64,000 bases of DNA from SAR86 cluster bacterium SAR86E. Its GTDB lineage: Bacteria; Pseudomonadota; Gammaproteobacteria; Magnimaribacterales; D2472. Positions 36,679 through 47,756 of this stretch are shown here, piece after piece. Under the pieces are notes generated by a model, which ran no database searches, was not told the origin of the DNA, and worked only from the letters and a program-made list of their open reading frames with translations. The position numbers and the translations under genes are program-made. Positions within the stretch are counted from its first letter, which is position 1; every line of letters begins with the position of its first letter. Location: the NCBI GenBank assembly GCA_000307935.1, contig AMWX01000002.1:186001-250000 (forward strand). Reading direction: 5' to 3'.

Positions 36679-38568
36679 TTGGCTAAAAATTATGATTCAG
36701 AGTCGATAGAGGTCCTATCAGGCTTAGATCCAGTCCGCAAAAGACCTGGGATGTATACCGATACTTCTTGCCCAAACCATCTTATTCAAGAGGTACTTGA
36801 TAACTCAATTGATGAAGCTTTGGCTGGTCACTGCTCCAAGGTTAAAGTTACCCTCTTTAAAGATGCGGCAATTGCTGTTGCGGATGATGGAAGAGGGATG
36901 CCTGTAGACATTCATCCTGAGCACAAGGTTTCAGGAGTAGAATTAATTATGTGCAAACTTCATGCTGGAGCAAAATTCTCGGGCGAGGATTACAATTTTT
37001 CTGGTGGCTTGCATGGGGTGGGAGTTTCCGTAGTGAATGCTCTGTCAAAAAATTTGTCTGTAGAAATTAGACGAGACAGTCACAAATTTGAAATGAGTTT
37101 TGAAGGCGGTGAAAAAACCTCAGATCTTAAGAAAGTTGGAGATATTGGTCCCAGAAATACAGGAACCTCAATTAGCTTTGTTCCTGATTCTCAATATTTC
37201 GAAACAACAAATATTGATACAAAAAACCTGAAGCATTTGCTAAAAGCTAAAGCAGTTTTATGTCCAGGTCTAAGTATTGAATATTTTGATGAGAAGAAGG
37301 GCGAAAAGATTTCTTGGAATTATGAAAATGGTTTAGTTTCCTATTTATCTGAATCTTCAGAAAACATCGAATTACTCCTTGAGGAATCAATTTCTTGTAG
37401 CAAATTAGGAAATGACAATGCTCTTGATTTTGTTTTAAATTGGTCAACTAAACCAGCAAAAAATCTTATGAATGAATCTTATGTAAATCTTATTCCAACT
37501 GCTCAAGGTGGATCTCATTTAAATGGGTTTAAAGCGGGTTTACTAGAGTCAGTTAAGGAGTTTTGTGAATTCAGAAATTTAATTCCAAAGGGCCTAAAAA
37601 TTACTGCCGATGATGTTGTGCAGCATAGTACCTTTGTTATCTCTTCAAAGTTAACAAACCCCCAGTTTGCTGGCCAAACAAAGGAGAGGTTAGATTCAAA
37701 AGATCATCAGGGATTTGTAAATTCTACAACTAAAGATGTTCTAAGTATTTGGTTTAACCAACATACAGAGGAGGGGGAAAGGTTGGCTGAGTTGGCTATT
37801 GCATCCGCTCAGGCCAGAGTCAAGGAAACAAAGGTAGTAGATAGAAAGAAAACTTTTCAAGGCCCAGCACTTCCTGGAAAATTGTCGGATTGTAATAGTA
37901 CTGATTTGCAAGAGACTGAATTATTTTTTGTAGAGGGAGATTCCGCAGGTGGATCTGCTAAACAATCAAGAGAACGTAAGTTTCAGGCTATCATGCCGCT
38001 TAGAGGAAAAATCTTAAACACCTGGGATTTAGAAAGCTCAGAGATTATGAAATCTGCTGAAATAAAAGATATTTCTACAGCAATTGGCGTTAACCCTGGA
38101 AGTCCAGATCTGAGCTCTTTGCGATATGGAAAAATATGTATTTTAGCTGATGCTGATTCTGATGGGCTGCATATTGCTACATTACTATGCGCTCTCTTTC
38201 TTCGTCACTATAAACCATTAATCCAGGCTGGACATATATTCGTAGCAATGCCGCCACTATTTAGAATAGATTGTGCTAAAGAGGTTTTTTATGCGCTTGA
38301 TGAAAATGAAAAAGACTCAATCGTTAAAAAATTAAAAGCAAAACCTGGCAAACCAAAAATAGATATTCAGAGGTTTAAAGGACTTGGAGAGATGAACCCA
38401 TCTCAGTTGCGCGAAACAGTAATGGACCCTAAAACACGAAGATTGGTTCAGCTTACCATTACCCCTAGCGATAATGTTAATAGCATGATGGATCTATTGC
38501 TTTCTAAAAAGAATGCAGGAGCTAGAAAAGAGTGGCTCGAAAAACGAGGCAAGATAGTAACAGTTTAA
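36679..38568 (+). CDS. parE: DNA topoisomerase IV subunit B
   Basis: A 629-residue GHKL-ATPase topoisomerase subunit. The ATP site is visible in [21 protein letters not shown] and [15 protein letters not shown]; the TOPRIM domain has [21 protein letters not shown] and DADSDG. Length and lack of a GyrB insertion identify ParE. It decatenates daughter chromosomes with ParC. The start is TTG at 36679, which alone gives the standard N-terminus and has an AGGA ribosome site upstream. ParC follows two bases after its stop. Confidence 0.96.
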   Translation: MAKNYDSESIEVLSGLDPVRKRPGMYTDTSCPNHLIQEVLDNSIDEALAGHCSKVKVTLFKDAAIAVADDGRGMPVDIHPEHKVSGVELIMCKLHAGAKFSGEDYNFSGGLHGVGVSVVNALSKNLSVEIRRDSHKFEMSFEGGEKTSDLKKVGDIGPRNTGTSISFVPDSQYFETTNIDTKNLKHLLKAKAVLCPGLSIEYFDEKKGEKISWNYENGLVSYLSESSENIELLLEESISCSKLGNDNALDFVLNWSTKPAKNLMNESYVNLIPTAQGGSHLNGFKAGLLESVKEFCEFRNLIPKGLKITADDVVQHSTFVISSKLTNPQFAGQTKERLDSKDHQGFVNSTTKDVLSIWFNQHTEEGERLAELAIASAQARVKETKVVDRKKTFQGPALPGKLSDCNSTDLQETELFFVEGDSAGGSAKQSRERKFQAIMPLRGKILNTWDLESSEIMKSAEIKDISTAIGVNPGSPDLSSLRYGKICILADADSDGLHIATLLCALFLRHYKPLIQAGHIFVAMPPLFRIDCAKEVFYALDENEKDSIVKKLKAKPGKPKIDIQRFKGLGEMNPSQLRETVMDPKTRRLVQLTITPSDNVNSMMDLLLSKKNAGARKEWLEKRGKIVTV

Positions 38569-38570
38569 TT

Positions 38571-40853
38571 ATGAATAAAAATCTTAGTTCTATTAGCTTA
38601 AAAGAATATGCAGAGGAGTCTTACCTTAACTACTCAATGTATGTCATTTTAGATCGAGCACTTCCTCATATTGGAGATGGCATGAAGCCAGTTCAAAGAA
38701 GAATTTTATATGCAATGAGTGAGCTAGGATTGAATGCTAGTTCAAAATATAAAAAATCTGCTAGAACTGTTGGAGATGTTATTGGTAAATTCCACCCTCA
38801 TGGTGACAGCGCGGCTTATGAAGCTATGGTGCTCATGGCGCAAAATTTTTCATTTAGATATCCCTTGGTAGATGGTCAAGGAAATTGGGGTACGCAAGAT
38901 GACCCTAAATCATTTGCTGCAATGCGCTATACAGAATCAAAACTTACAGGATTTGCTGACTTGCTTCTGTCTGAATTAAAGTTGGGAACTGTTGATTGGC
39001 AGCCAAACTTTGATGGTTCGCTTCTTGAGCCAACCATTTTACCCGCAAAGATACCCAGCATTCTTCTTAATGGAACTACGGGCATCGCGGTGGGTATGGC
39101 AACCGATATTCCTTCTCATAATATAAATGAAGTATTAGATGCATGTATTTATGTCTTGGAAAACCCAAAGGCTTCAACAAAGGATTTATTGAAATTTATT
39201 CAAGGTCCTGATTTTAGTAATCCAGCTCCAATAATCATTTCTTCTGATGAGCTTGTCGAGATTTATGAAACTGGAAGGGGTGGATTTAAGATCAGAGCTT
39301 TCTGGGATACAGAGGGTAATGATATTGTTGTAAGAGCTTTGCCTCATCAAGCCTCGGGTTCAAAAATCTTAGAACAAATTGCTGATCAGATGCAAAAGAA
39401 AAAACTTCCTATGGTTGTTGATTTAAGAGATGAAGGAGATCATAAAGAGCCAGTTAGACTCGTAATTTCTTTAAAATCAAATCGCATAAATGCAACTGAA
39501 GTTATGAACCATCTTTTTGCAACTACTGATTTACAGAAAAACTATCGAGTAAATATGAATTTAATTAGCTTGAAAGGATCTCCAAGAGTATTCGCTCTGA
39601 AAGATTTAATTGCAGAGTGGCTTAAATTTAGGCAGCAAACCGTGATGCGAAAATTAGAGCATAGACTTGATCAGGTTCACGATAGAATTCACATTTTAGA
39701 AGGTTTATTAATTGTTTATCTAGACCTAGATAAAGTTATTCATATTATAAGAAATAGCGATGAGCCAAAGAAAGAATTAATGAAAGCTTTTAAGATTTCC
39801 GAGGTGCAAACAAACGCAATTTTAGAAATTCGTTTAAGACAGCTTGCTAAGTTAGAGCAGATCAAGCTTGAAGAAGAAAAAAATACACTGGAAGTTGAAA
39901 GATCTGACCTTGAAAAAATTATTCAATCAAAGTCTAGATTGAAAACTTATATTAAAAACGAACTCAAAGAAATTAAAGAAAATTTTGGAGATGATAGAAA
40001 TTCTCCAATTGAATCCTCTTCTGAAGCCAAAGCTTTTTCTGAAGAAGAAGTTGTGACCTCAGAACCGGTAACAGTTATTCTATCTAAGGCTGGATGGATA
40101 AGATCAGCAAAAGGCCATGATATAGATCCAACCAGTCTAGCCTTCAGGGGAGATGATAAGTTACAGCATTCTGCACAAGGTAGAAATAATCAAACCACTG
40201 TTTTTTTTGACTCTGGCGGCAAAGCATTTTCATTACCTGCTCACTCTCTGCCATCTGCTAGAGGAATGGGCGAGCCTATTACCGGAAGAGTCACAGCAGA
40301 ATCAGGTGTTACGTTTGAAGGAGTCGCAATTGGAACCGAGGAATCAAAGATTTTAATTTCTAATTCTGCTGGATTTGGCTTTATTAGTAATTTATCTAAT
40401 GCAATTTCAAATCAGAAAAAAGGCAAGCAGTTTATGAAAACCCCTGAGGGAGCTAGTGTTATTTCTCCAATTGCTATTCATGAGAGTCATAAATTTGTTG
40501 CAGCTACTTTTTCATCGCAAGATAATAAAGGAAAGGTAAGCAATAAAATGCTAATTTTTCCTATAGATGAATTGCCGGTATTGCCAAAGGGTAAAGGTAA
40601 TAAGTTAATAAGTATTTCTACTAAATCTTTTAAAGAGAAATCTGAATTCATGATGGATGTCTGCTGTTTAGCAGAAGACAGCAAACTTCATATTCATCAC
40701 GAAGGTAAAACTGGTGGGAAGACATGGACTTTAAAAGAACTCGAGGAGTATGTTTCTTCTAGAGCAAAGCGAGGACGAGTTTTGCCTGCTGGATATAATG
40801 GCAGGATTATGCTCGAAGAGATTTCAAAATCTAGTGATGCTGCTCCTGAATAG
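38571..40853 (+). CDS. parC: DNA topoisomerase IV subunit A
   Basis: A 760-residue type IIA topoisomerase A subunit. The winged-helix region has [11 protein letters not shown] and [15 protein letters not shown], and the catalytic tyrosine lies in AAMRYTE (near residue 122). A long coiled coil follows near 370-490, then a beta-propeller C-domain that lacks the GyrA box. Of the two possible starts, ATG 38571 is chosen because it begins [17 protein letters not shown], the normal ParC N-terminus. The quinolone-region serine (GDSAAYE) is the usual wild-type residue. Ends overlapping argD by 23 bases. Confidence 0.96.
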   Translation: MNKNLSSISLKEYAEESYLNYSMYVILDRALPHIGDGMKPVQRRILYAMSELGLNASSKYKKSARTVGDVIGKFHPHGDSAAYEAMVLMAQNFSFRYPLVDGQGNWGTQDDPKSFAAMRYTESKLTGFADLLLSELKLGTVDWQPNFDGSLLEPTILPAKIPSILLNGTTGIAVGMATDIPSHNINEVLDACIYVLENPKASTKDLLKFIQGPDFSNPAPIIISSDELVEIYETGRGGFKIRAFWDTEGNDIVVRALPHQASGSKILEQIADQMQKKKLPMVVDLRDEGDHKEPVRLVISLKSNRINATEVMNHLFATTDLQKNYRVNMNLISLKGSPRVFALKDLIAEWLKFRQQTVMRKLEHRLDQVHDRIHILEGLLIVYLDLDKVIHIIRNSDEPKKELMKAFKISEVQTNAILEIRLRQLAKLEQIKLEEEKNTLEVERSDLEKIIQSKSRLKTYIKNELKEIKENFGDDRNSPIESSSEAKAFSEEEVVTSEPVTVILSKAGWIRSAKGHDIDPTSLAFRGDDKLQHSAQGRNNQTTVFFDSGGKAFSLPAHSLPSARGMGEPITGRVTAESGVTFEGVAIGTEESKILISNSAGFGFISNLSNAISNQKKGKQFMKTPEGASVISPIAIHESHKFVAATFSSQDNKGKVSNKMLIFPIDELPVLPKGKGNKLISISTKSFKEKSEFMMDVCCLAEDSKLHIHHEGKTGGKTWTLKELEEYVSSRAKRGRVLPAGYNGRIMLEEISKSSDAAPE

Positions 40854-42039
40854 CCTCTCTTAATATTTTTAGACCTTTCAGTATTACTTCATCTTCAATA
40901 ATTAAACTCGGTGCTATGCGAATCGTGTTGTTATTTGCTTTTAAAATCATCAACCCTTTTGCATAGCAAGCCTTCATCATCGTATCTAAGTTAAAGCTTT
41001 TTGTTACATTTAATTTACATCCTATCCATAAACCCGAGCTTCTAATTGCACCAAAGCACTTAAATTCTTTATTGATACTCTTCAGTTCATCTAAAAATAA
41101 TTTTTCTTTTTTCTTAACCCCATTAAGCAATGATTTTTTAGTTAGCATAGTCATGACCTGTTCAGCAACAGCACAAGCTAGCGGATTCCCACCAAAGGTT
41201 GATCCGTGAGAACCAAGCTGCATGCATTCAGCGATTTTTGTTGACGTAAGTATTGCGCCTATTGGAATTCCACCGCCGATACCTTTGGCACAGCACATGA
41301 TGTCTGGTTTAATCCCAAATTGCTCATAGGCAAATAAGGTTCCAGTTCGCCCCGCCCCTGATTGAACCTCATCAACAATGATAAGCGCTTTATTTTTCTT
41401 ACATAACCTTTTAATTTTTTGAATGAAGTCTTTTTTTGCTTTTATAATTCCAGCTTCTCCTTGAACAAGCTCGATAATAACAGCCGCAGTTTTTTTAGTG
41501 ATGACTCTTTCGAGATTTTTTATCTCATTAAATGGATGATGTTTAATTCCTCCAGGCATAGGCCCAAACCCTTCAATAAACCTATCTGATCCATTTAACG
41601 CAATAGTCATCATTGTGCGCCCATGAAAAGCATCTGAAAATGAAACTATTTCATTCTTATTTTTATTTATATTGGTGTATGCATATTTTCTGGCTGTCTT
41701 TATTGCTCCTTCGACAGCTTCTGCTCCTGAGTTAGAAAAGAATACTTTTTCAGCAAATGTGTATTTACAAAAAATTTTAGCCAATCTAAGAGCTGGCTCA
41801 TTTGTAAGCAAATTTGAAAGATGCCATATTTTTTTTGATTGATCTGATAATGCTTTATTTAATATTGGGTGGCAGTGACCCAGGCTAGAAACCGCTATTC
41901 CAGATGCAAAGTCAATATATTTTTTATTTTTTTTATCCCAGACCCAAGACCCTTTAGCCTTGGAAGGAACAAACTCAGCCGGTTTGTATGTCGGCATCAT
42001 ATATCGGTTAAAATCTGTTCTAGTGACCATATAAACCAT
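40831..42039 (-). CDS. argD: acetylornithine aminotransferase
   Basis: A 402-residue class III PLP aminotransferase. It has [22 protein letters not shown] near the start, [17 protein letters not shown] (phosphate contact) near 99, the DEVQSG motif with the cofactor aspartate near 218 and [13 protein letters not shown] with the Schiff-base lysine near 247. It exchanges the amino group of glutamate with N-acetylglutamate semialdehyde in arginine synthesis; dual use in lysine synthesis is common. Alternative start ATG 42030 is equally plausible. No other arg gene is adjacent. Confidence 0.88.
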   Translation of the reverse strand: MVYMVTRTDFNRYMMPTYKPAEFVPSKAKGSWVWDKKNKKYIDFASGIAVSSLGHCHPILNKALSDQSKKIWHLSNLLTNEPALRLAKIFCKYTFAEKVFFSNSGAEAVEGAIKTARKYAYTNINKNKNEIVSFSDAFHGRTMMTIALNGSDRFIEGFGPMPGGIKHHPFNEIKNLERVITKKTAAVIIELVQGEAGIIKAKKDFIQKIKRLCKKNKALIIVDEVQSGAGRTGTLFAYEQFGIKPDIMCCAKGIGGGIPIGAILTSTKIAECMQLGSHGSTFGGNPLACAVAEQVMTMLTKKSLLNGVKKKEKLFLDELKSINKEFKCFGAIRSSGLWIGCKLNVTKSFNLDTMMKACYAKGLMILKANNNTIRIAPSLIIEDEVILKGLKILREAIQEQHH

Positions 42040-42045
42040 TGTAAT

Positions 42046-42537
42046 ATGATTAGGATTGAAGAAACTACAGAAAATAATTTTTTAATAGAGATTTCTCCGA
42101 ATTACTCGTTAAGAGGTTGGAGCCGAGTCATTTTTTTAAGCAGCTTAGCTTTTATTTGTTTAGCTATTGGTGTTTTTTTTCTTTTTATGGGTGCCGCACT
42201 AATCCTTCCATTTGCAGGTTTAGAGCTAATCATTGTTCTTATATGTTTTTACATTAGTTTTCGCTGGAGTCAGCAGAAAGAAATTATTTATATTTCAAAT
42301 GAAAAGGTTAAGTTAGAGAAAGGAAGGTTAATTAAAGAAAAGAGCTGGGAAGAATTTCGAAGCTTTGTTGTCTTTGAGGTAGAAACTGACCATTACAACT
42401 CCAATCAATTTTGTTTTCAATCGAAAGGGCAGAGGTTCTACTTTGGATCATTTCTAAATGAAGAAGATAAGCTTATTCTAAAAAATGAATTAAAAAGAAT
42501 TATTATTCAGCTTAATGCATTATCTCCAGGCATGTAA
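42046..42537 (+). CDS. DUF2244 membrane protein
   Basis: A 163-residue protein with a soluble start, two adjacent membrane helices (about 28-75) and a cytoplasmic tail containing WEEFRSFVVFEVE, fitting DUF2244. In proteobacteria such genes often sit beside cytochrome oxidase assembly genes, but not here. The start ATG 42046 is used because longer extensions would run into the divergent argD gene; the two starts are seven bases apart. It overlaps the phosphofructokinase gene end by 18 bases. Confidence 0.78.
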   Translation: MIRIEETTENNFLIEISPNYSLRGWSRVIFLSSLAFICLAIGVFFLFMGAALILPFAGLELIIVLICFYISFRWSQQKEIIYISNEKVKLEKGRLIKEKSWEEFRSFVVFEVETDHYNSNQFCFQSKGQRFYFGSFLNEEDKLILKNELKRIIIQLNALSPGM

Positions 42538-43761
42538 TTTTTTAGTAACCATTTCCATTTTTCCAGCCTTGTATTGAGTATTTTTGATTTCAGGCAGCTT
42601 TCCTTCAATGAGAGGTTGAAAGTAGCCTCGTGCTTTTTTTGTCATTCCCATTCCATCTTTTGAAATAAATCCAGCAGGCAGTTTTTTTTCAACATTCGCA
42701 ATTTTTGTTAGTGGCGCAGCAACAACTTCCCACTTATAGGGTAATGAGCTTTTGCGCTTGATTATTGGCATAACTCCATTTAATCCCTGTAAGGCAAATT
42801 GCACAGCTTTTTTACCCACTTCATAGGCATGAGCTCTATCTATCCCGGACGATAGGTGGCTTGCACTTCTTTGGAGATAATCAGCAACGGCCCAATGATT
42901 TTTGAGATTTAATTTTGTGTTAATTAGATCAGAAAGTCGCGGCGCAACACCTCCAAGTTGGCTGTGGCCAAATGCATCTTTTGAATCTGACTCAGCTATG
43001 AATTTTCCTTTGGAATTTTTTATTCCTTCTGATGCAACAATCACACAAAAACCTTGTTTTTGCACTGTTTCTTTAACCTTATTTAAAAACTTTTTCTGGT
43101 TAAAGGTTACCTCAGGCAACAATATTATATGAGGTGCTCCTGGATGGCTATCCTGAGCCAAGCAGCTTGCTCCAGTTATCCAACCTGCATGCCTACCCAT
43201 AACCTCTAGGATGAAAACTTTTGTAGAGCTTTCGTGCATTGATTCCACATCCAGCGCTGCTTCAATTGTAGAGGTAACAACATATTTAGCCACTGATCCA
43301 AATCCTGGACATGAGTCTGTAACTGCAAGATCATTGTCCACTGTTTTAGGTATGGCAATGCATTGCAAAGGATAGCCAAGCTTGTTACTTATTTGAGAAA
43401 TTTTTAAAGCAGTATCAGCAGAGTCATTCCCGCCGTTGTAGAAAAAGTAACCAATGTTATGCGCTTTGAAGACCTCAATCAGTCTTTCGTACTCTTTTAA
43501 ATTTTCTTCTATGCTTTTAAGCTTATATCTGCATGAGCCAAATACTCCGCCAGGCCTAAATTTTAGACTTTCAATAAATGCTTTTGATTCTTTTGAGGTA
43601 TCTATTAACTCTTCTCGTAATGCACCCAATATTCCATTCTTACCTGCATAAACTTTTCCAATCTTAGAAGATTTTTTTGCTTCTAGTATTACAGCACTCG
43701 CAGAGGCATTGATAACAGATGTTACACCACCAGATTGAGCATAAAAGGCATTTTTTTTCAT
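42520..43761 (-). CDS. pfp: pyrophosphate-dependent 6-phosphofructokinase
   Basis: A 413-residue phosphofructokinase of the PPi-using type. It starts AFYAQSGGVTSVINASA, has FYNGGNDSADTA where ATP enzymes have GGDGS, PKTVDNDLAVTDSCPGFGS near 138-157 (the lysine linked with PPi use) and MGRHAGW near 190. It converts fructose 6-phosphate and PPi to fructose 1,6-bisphosphate reversibly, so one enzyme can serve glycolysis and gluconeogenesis. No ATP-PFK or FBPase is in the window. Cytoplasmic. Confidence 0.9.
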   Translation of the reverse strand: MKKNAFYAQSGGVTSVINASASAVILEAKKSSKIGKVYAGKNGILGALREELIDTSKESKAFIESLKFRPGGVFGSCRYKLKSIEENLKEYERLIEVFKAHNIGYFFYNGGNDSADTALKISQISNKLGYPLQCIAIPKTVDNDLAVTDSCPGFGSVAKYVVTSTIEAALDVESMHESSTKVFILEVMGRHAGWITGASCLAQDSHPGAPHIILLPEVTFNQKKFLNKVKETVQKQGFCVIVASEGIKNSKGKFIAESDSKDAFGHSQLGGVAPRLSDLINTKLNLKNHWAVADYLQRSASHLSSGIDRAHAYEVGKKAVQFALQGLNGVMPIIKRKSSLPYKWEVVAAPLTKIANVEKKLPAGFISKDGMGMTKKARGYFQPLIEGKLPEIKNTQYKAGKMEMVTKKLHAWR

Positions 43762-43821
43762 TAGTTTATAAATTAATTAATTTCGTCTATGGTAACAAAT
43801 GTTATCGACAAATATTTAAAA

Positions 43822-45123
43822 ATGAAAATTCACATATTAGGCATTTGTGGCACCTTTATGGGCGGCCTTGCACAGATACTCGTTGAAAAGGGTCATATAG
43901 TTTCTGGAAGTGATAAACAATTTTACCCTCCTATGTCTGAGCAACTTCATTCCCTTGGCGTAGAAATGATAGAAGGCTATAAAGAATCAGATTTACCGCC
44001 TGCTGATCTGTATGTAATAGGTAATGCGCTGAGCAGGGGCAATCCATCTGTTGAATATATATTAAATGAAAAACTAGAATATACATCTGGACCTAAAATG
44101 TTAGGTGAAATGATTCGTGATCGAACAGTAATCGCTGTATCAGGGACTCATGGAAAAACTTCAACATCATTTTTATTATGTGAAATCTTTCAGGCTCAAG
44201 GAGTTGATGTGGGGTTCTTGGTTGGAGGCGTTAGCGATGCGTTTAAAAATTCTGCGCGCCTTGGTACTTCAGAATATTTTATCATTGAAGCAGATGAATA
44301 TGACTCAGCTTTTTTTGATAAGCGATCAAAATTTATTCACTATCATCCAAATACCTTAATTATAAATAATATTGAATTTGATCATGCTGATATCTTTAAT
44401 GATTTATCGGATATTTTGAAACAATTCCATCATGCCATCAGAACTGTTCCTGCTAACGGTCACATTGTCTTTCATCAAGATGAAAAAAATATTCTTGATC
44501 TTATGGAGTTGGGGTTTTGGTCCAACCTCCATAAACTAGGTAGCGAGGGCACCATTCAACTTTCATTTGACGATGGCAGTATTAATTTTGAGAATCAGAA
44601 ATTTAGTATTGATGATCTTCCAATGCATGGAAAGCATAACCTTAAAAATGCAGTAATAGCTATGCATGTAGCTTTTTTGCATGGAATACATCCTGAGCAT
44701 TCATTTGCAGCTCTGACAAATTCAAAAGGTGTCAAAAGGAGATTTGAAACAGTGTTTCAAAGAGCTGATAAGTTGGTTATTGATGATTTTGCTCATCATC
44801 CAACTGCAATTTCACAAACTGTTCAAGCAGCAATTAATTATTTTTCTTCTAAGCGAATACTGGGCATCATTGAGTTAGCTTCTAATACTATGTCCCAGGG
44901 ATATCATGGACAGGGCCTTTATGAAAGCGCTTTAAATCTAGATAAAGTATACTGGTTAAACCTTTCGGGTAAAAAAAATCAGGAATTTGAATATGATTCG
45001 ATTGACTTACTGTTGAATGATTTGCAAAAAAAGATAGATGAATTTGATGTTATTCTAATCATGAGTAATAAGGATAGTAAAAAAATATCGGAGCCTGTAA
45101 TTGACCTCATTAAAAGCAAATAA
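43822..45123 (+). CDS. mpl: murein peptide ligase
   Basis: A 433-residue Mur ligase. MKIHILGICGTFMGGLAQ at the start is nearly invariant in Mpl, followed by the P-loop VSGTHGKTSTS near 115 and the DEYDSAFFD metal/ATP segment. It joins recycled murein tripeptide to UDP-MurNAc in cell-wall recycling. An in-frame ATG 11 codons upstream (43789) exists but adds residues not seen in the family. Co-transcribed with the LON-domain gene, which starts inside its 3' end. Confidence 0.93.
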   Translation: MKIHILGICGTFMGGLAQILVEKGHIVSGSDKQFYPPMSEQLHSLGVEMIEGYKESDLPPADLYVIGNALSRGNPSVEYILNEKLEYTSGPKMLGEMIRDRTVIAVSGTHGKTSTSFLLCEIFQAQGVDVGFLVGGVSDAFKNSARLGTSEYFIIEADEYDSAFFDKRSKFIHYHPNTLIINNIEFDHADIFNDLSDILKQFHHAIRTVPANGHIVFHQDEKNILDLMELGFWSNLHKLGSEGTIQLSFDDGSINFENQKFSIDDLPMHGKHNLKNAVIAMHVAFLHGIHPEHSFAALTNSKGVKRRFETVFQRADKLVIDDFAHHPTAISQTVQAAINYFSSKRILGIIELASNTMSQGYHGQGLYESALNLDKVYWLNLSGKKNQEFEYDSIDLLLNDLQKKIDEFDVILIMSNKDSKKISEPVIDLIKSK

Positions 45124-45700
45124 ATTGCCAGTTTTCCCTTTGGGATTGGTTGTTTTGCCTGGCACTATACAAACCCTTCAAATTTTTGAACCAAGATACC
45201 TTGCAATGGTAAAAAATTGCATGAGCACCAATACGGGTTTTGTTATAACTTTGAGTAAAAGCAATCAATCAGGCAAGAGTTTTATGTCGCAGGGAACTTT
45301 TGTTGAAATTATTGATTTCAATCAATTGCCAAACGGACTTCTTGGTATCACTGTGAAGGGATCTCAGAAAGTATCTATAAAATCTGTGGAGCAACTTGAA
45401 TCAGGCTTGCATTGTGCCTCTGTAAATCCAATTGCTGATCCAATTGTTGATGATCAAGCTGTATTAGCTCAATTTCCTGAATTAATAAATGTTCTCAGTC
45501 AACTTAAGGAGCATCCTCAGGTAAAGTCTTTGCCCCTAGAAATTGATCTTTTATCCGCTGAATCTGTGAGCTATCAATTGGCAGGTTTAATTCCAATTAG
45601 CCCTACGCAAAAACAAGCATTACTTGAAGCATTTGACGCAACCCAGAGAATGAATATTCTTGCAAAACTAGTTGATAAAATTTCAGAAAACTCTACTTAA
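45101..45700 (+). CDS. LON substrate-binding (N-terminal) domain protein
   Basis: A 199-residue protein consisting of only the LON N-terminal domain: LPVFPLGLVVLPGTIQTLQIFEPRY is the classic opening, and there is no AAA+ or protease domain. Stand-alone members are widespread and of unknown function. The TTG at 45101 is supported by a GGAG six bases upstream; the start lies inside mpl, with 23 bases of overlap. It shares a TTAA with the stop of the convergent reductase gene. Confidence 0.87.
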   Translation: MTSLKANKLPVFPLGLVVLPGTIQTLQIFEPRYLAMVKNCMSTNTGFVITLSKSNQSGKSFMSQGTFVEIIDFNQLPNGLLGITVKGSQKVSIKSVEQLESGLHCASVNPIADPIVDDQAVLAQFPELINVLSQLKEHPQVKSLPLEIDLLSAESVSYQLAGLIPISPTQKQALLEAFDATQRMNILAKLVDKISENST

Positions 45701-46704
45701 ATTTTTAACAACTGTTTGCCTTTATTTTCTCCAGTAAAAAGTCTATTTAAAGTTTGGGGACAATTTTCAATACCTTCTTGGATATCTTCTCTATGCTGGA
45801 GTTTTCCCTCCAAAACCCAGGTAGCAATCTCTTCCAATGCAGGTTGTGAGCGAGACAGGTAATCTAGGACAAGGAAACCCTGCATTGTTGCCCTTTTAAT
45901 AATTAAAGAAAATAAATTATTTGGTCCATCTGGCGGGCGAGTAGCATCATAGCCTGAAGAGATCCCTCCACATAAAAGAATTCGAGCATTTATATTTATT
46001 AGATAAAGAACTGTTTCAAGTATTTTTCCTCCAACATTATCAAAATATACATCTACACCATTTTTGGCAACCTTTGGTAGTTCTTCATGAACATTAGAAT
46101 TCTTATAATCAATTACATCATCAACGCCAACTTCTTTAAGCCAATCACACTTTTCTTTGCCTCCAGCTATACCTATTACGTGACATCCTTTCAGTTTAGC
46201 AAGTTGCACCACCACTGAACCAGTTGCACCAGCAGCTCCTGATACTAGAACAGTTTCTCCGGGCTTTGGCTCTCCAAGCTCTAGCAAACCATAGTAGGCT
46301 GTGATACCTGTTGTACCCATTACATTCAACATTGTTGGTATCGGAAGAAGTTCTGGAACAACTCTGAATCTGTCATCAGCCTCAGGCTTAGTTATGCAAT
46401 GAGTTTGCCAGCCAACAAAACCAAATGTTAAATCGCCAACTTTGTAATCTGCGTTTTTCGATTCAAGCACCCTACCTATACCGCCTGATCGCACCACCTC
46501 TCCAATCTGAACTGGTGGAAGATATCCAGGAACATCATTGAGCCATCCCCTTTGAGTAGGATCAAATGAAAGATACATATTTTCTAGCAAAATCTCCCCT
46601 TCTTGAATTTCAGGAAGGCTCTCTGTAACAAGCTCAAAATCTGAATCTTTAACCAATCCACTTGGTCTTTCTTTTAAAATCCATTTTTTATTTTCAATAC
46701 CCAT
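45697..46704 (-). CDS. NADPH-dependent MDR reductase (CurA/leukotriene-B4 dehydrogenase-like)
   Basis: A 335-residue zinc-free medium-chain reductase. LSFDPTQRGWLNDVPGYLPPVQIGEVVRSGGIG near residue 48 and the nucleotide loop VSGAAGATGSVVVQLAKLKG near 155 are diagnostic of the CurA/PTGR1 branch. Such enzymes reduce double bonds of alpha,beta-unsaturated ketones and aldehydes, often detoxifying lipid oxidation products. Strong ribosome site AGGAGATAGT precedes ATG. It stands alone on the minus strand. Confidence 0.9.
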   Translation of the reverse strand: MGIENKKWILKERPSGLVKDSDFELVTESLPEIQEGEILLENMYLSFDPTQRGWLNDVPGYLPPVQIGEVVRSGGIGRVLESKNADYKVGDLTFGFVGWQTHCITKPEADDRFRVVPELLPIPTMLNVMGTTGITAYYGLLELGEPKPGETVLVSGAAGATGSVVVQLAKLKGCHVIGIAGGKEKCDWLKEVGVDDVIDYKNSNVHEELPKVAKNGVDVYFDNVGGKILETVLYLININARILLCGGISSGYDATRPPDGPNNLFSLIIKRATMQGFLVLDYLSRSQPALEEIATWVLEGKLQHREDIQEGIENCPQTLNRLFTGENKGKQLLKI

Positions 46705-46820
46705 ACTATCTCCTATTTTAGATATAGACTCCTATATACAAAATTTTTTTTACCATAAAGAACTATACAACTTAGAGTAGGGTGTAGGTCAACAAATATT
46801 ACTTCAAAAATCCTATTTGA

Positions 46821-47264
46821 TTAATTATCAATATTTCTTTTAAGCGCCGGCTCATTTGCTCTTAACCTTATCCAATTTAAAGTTCTAAAAATTGAAGGTT
46901 TGCTAACAAGTTTTTGTTCTAACCTATATTTCCCTGGATAATTAATTAATAACAATCCTGTTACTATTGTGAGAAGTCCCTGACCTGGTAAAACTAGCAT
47001 CAATAAACCTCCAACAATAAGCAATATCCCAATTATATTTTTTACAAATATTACTACTAATCTAAGCAATGGTTTTTGGTCTCGCCATTTCGTATTTTTT
47101 CTTTTAGATGCCAAGAAGTAATCTTCTGGTATGTTTGCTACAAACCAACTAATACCCAAAATACTTAATAAAAAAATAAAAAAAGAAGATATGCCTAAAC
47201 CGACCAGTATTTCTGGACGATCAACAAACCACTGGATAAAAGAATTTAAAAAATCCATATACAT
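46821..47264 (-). CDS. PGPGW-family membrane protein
   Basis: A 147-residue protein with an N-terminal membrane helix (about 17-40) and a second hydrophobic region around the signature VLPGQGLLTIVTGLLLINYPGKY (residues about 88-112), the PGPGW family core. The C-terminus is basic. Function is unknown. It occupies the place upstream of rsfS where nadD is usually found, but on the opposite strand. Confidence 0.8.
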   Translation of the reverse strand: MYMDFLNSFIQWFVDRPEILVGLGISSFFIFLLSILGISWFVANIPEDYFLASKRKNTKWRDQKPLLRLVVIFVKNIIGILLIVGGLLMLVLPGQGLLTIVTGLLLINYPGKYRLEQKLVSKPSIFRTLNWIRLRANEPALKRNIDN

Positions 47265-47417
47265 ATCTTAATCAAAAGATTCATAGAAAGAGCATATAAA
47301 TTAGAAATATTTAATAGATTTATTCTTTTAAGTTAGATATTCTGATGATTAAGCTTGAACGTAAAATTAAACATAATTCAAACAATTTCAAAATGCATCA
47401 TAAGGTGAAAAATTGCT

Positions 47418-47756
47418 ATGAAAACTCCTGATTTAAAAACAATCTGTTGTGAAGCACTTGATGATTTAAAAGCTCAAAATATTCTCGTTTTAGATATTCA
47501 GGATATATCAGGTTTTGCTGATTGGTTCATCATAGCCACTGCATCTTCATCAAGAAATGCAAAGGCTATTTCCAATAAATTAATTGAATCACTTAAGTTA
47601 CAAAATCAACATTTAGTAGGGGTTGAGGGTCAGGATGACTCAGAATGGATCTTGGTCGATTGTGGAGATGTTGTTGTAAATATTATGCAACAAGAAACAC
47701 GTGAGTTCTATGATTTAGAAAGTTTATGGGGTGAAAAAACTCTTGTCTCCGTATAA
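47418..47756 (+). CDS. rsfS: ribosome silencing factor
   Basis: A 112-residue RsfS/Iojap protein: ALDDLKAQNILVLDIQ, FADWFIIATASSSRNAKAIS and GQDDSEWILVDCGDVVVNIM are the three conserved blocks. It binds uL14 on the large subunit and blocks subunit joining in stationary phase. Ribosome site AAGGTG precedes the ATG. First gene of the elongation operon; its stop overlaps the rlmH start by one base. Confidence 0.95.
   Translation: MKTPDLKTICCEALDDLKAQNILVLDIQDISGFADWFIIATASSSRNAKAISNKLIESLKLQNQHLVGVEGQDDSEWILVDCGDVVVNIMQQETREFYDLESLWGEKTLVSV

Noticed and set aside
41869-42045. Longer N-terminus for the DUF2244 protein
   Set aside because: It reads antisense through the argD start; ATG 42046 gives the normal family length.
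47344-47430. 28-codon frame overlapping the rsfS start, possible leader peptide
   Set aside because: No ribosome site and no regulatory codon run; likely chance in AT-rich leader DNA.
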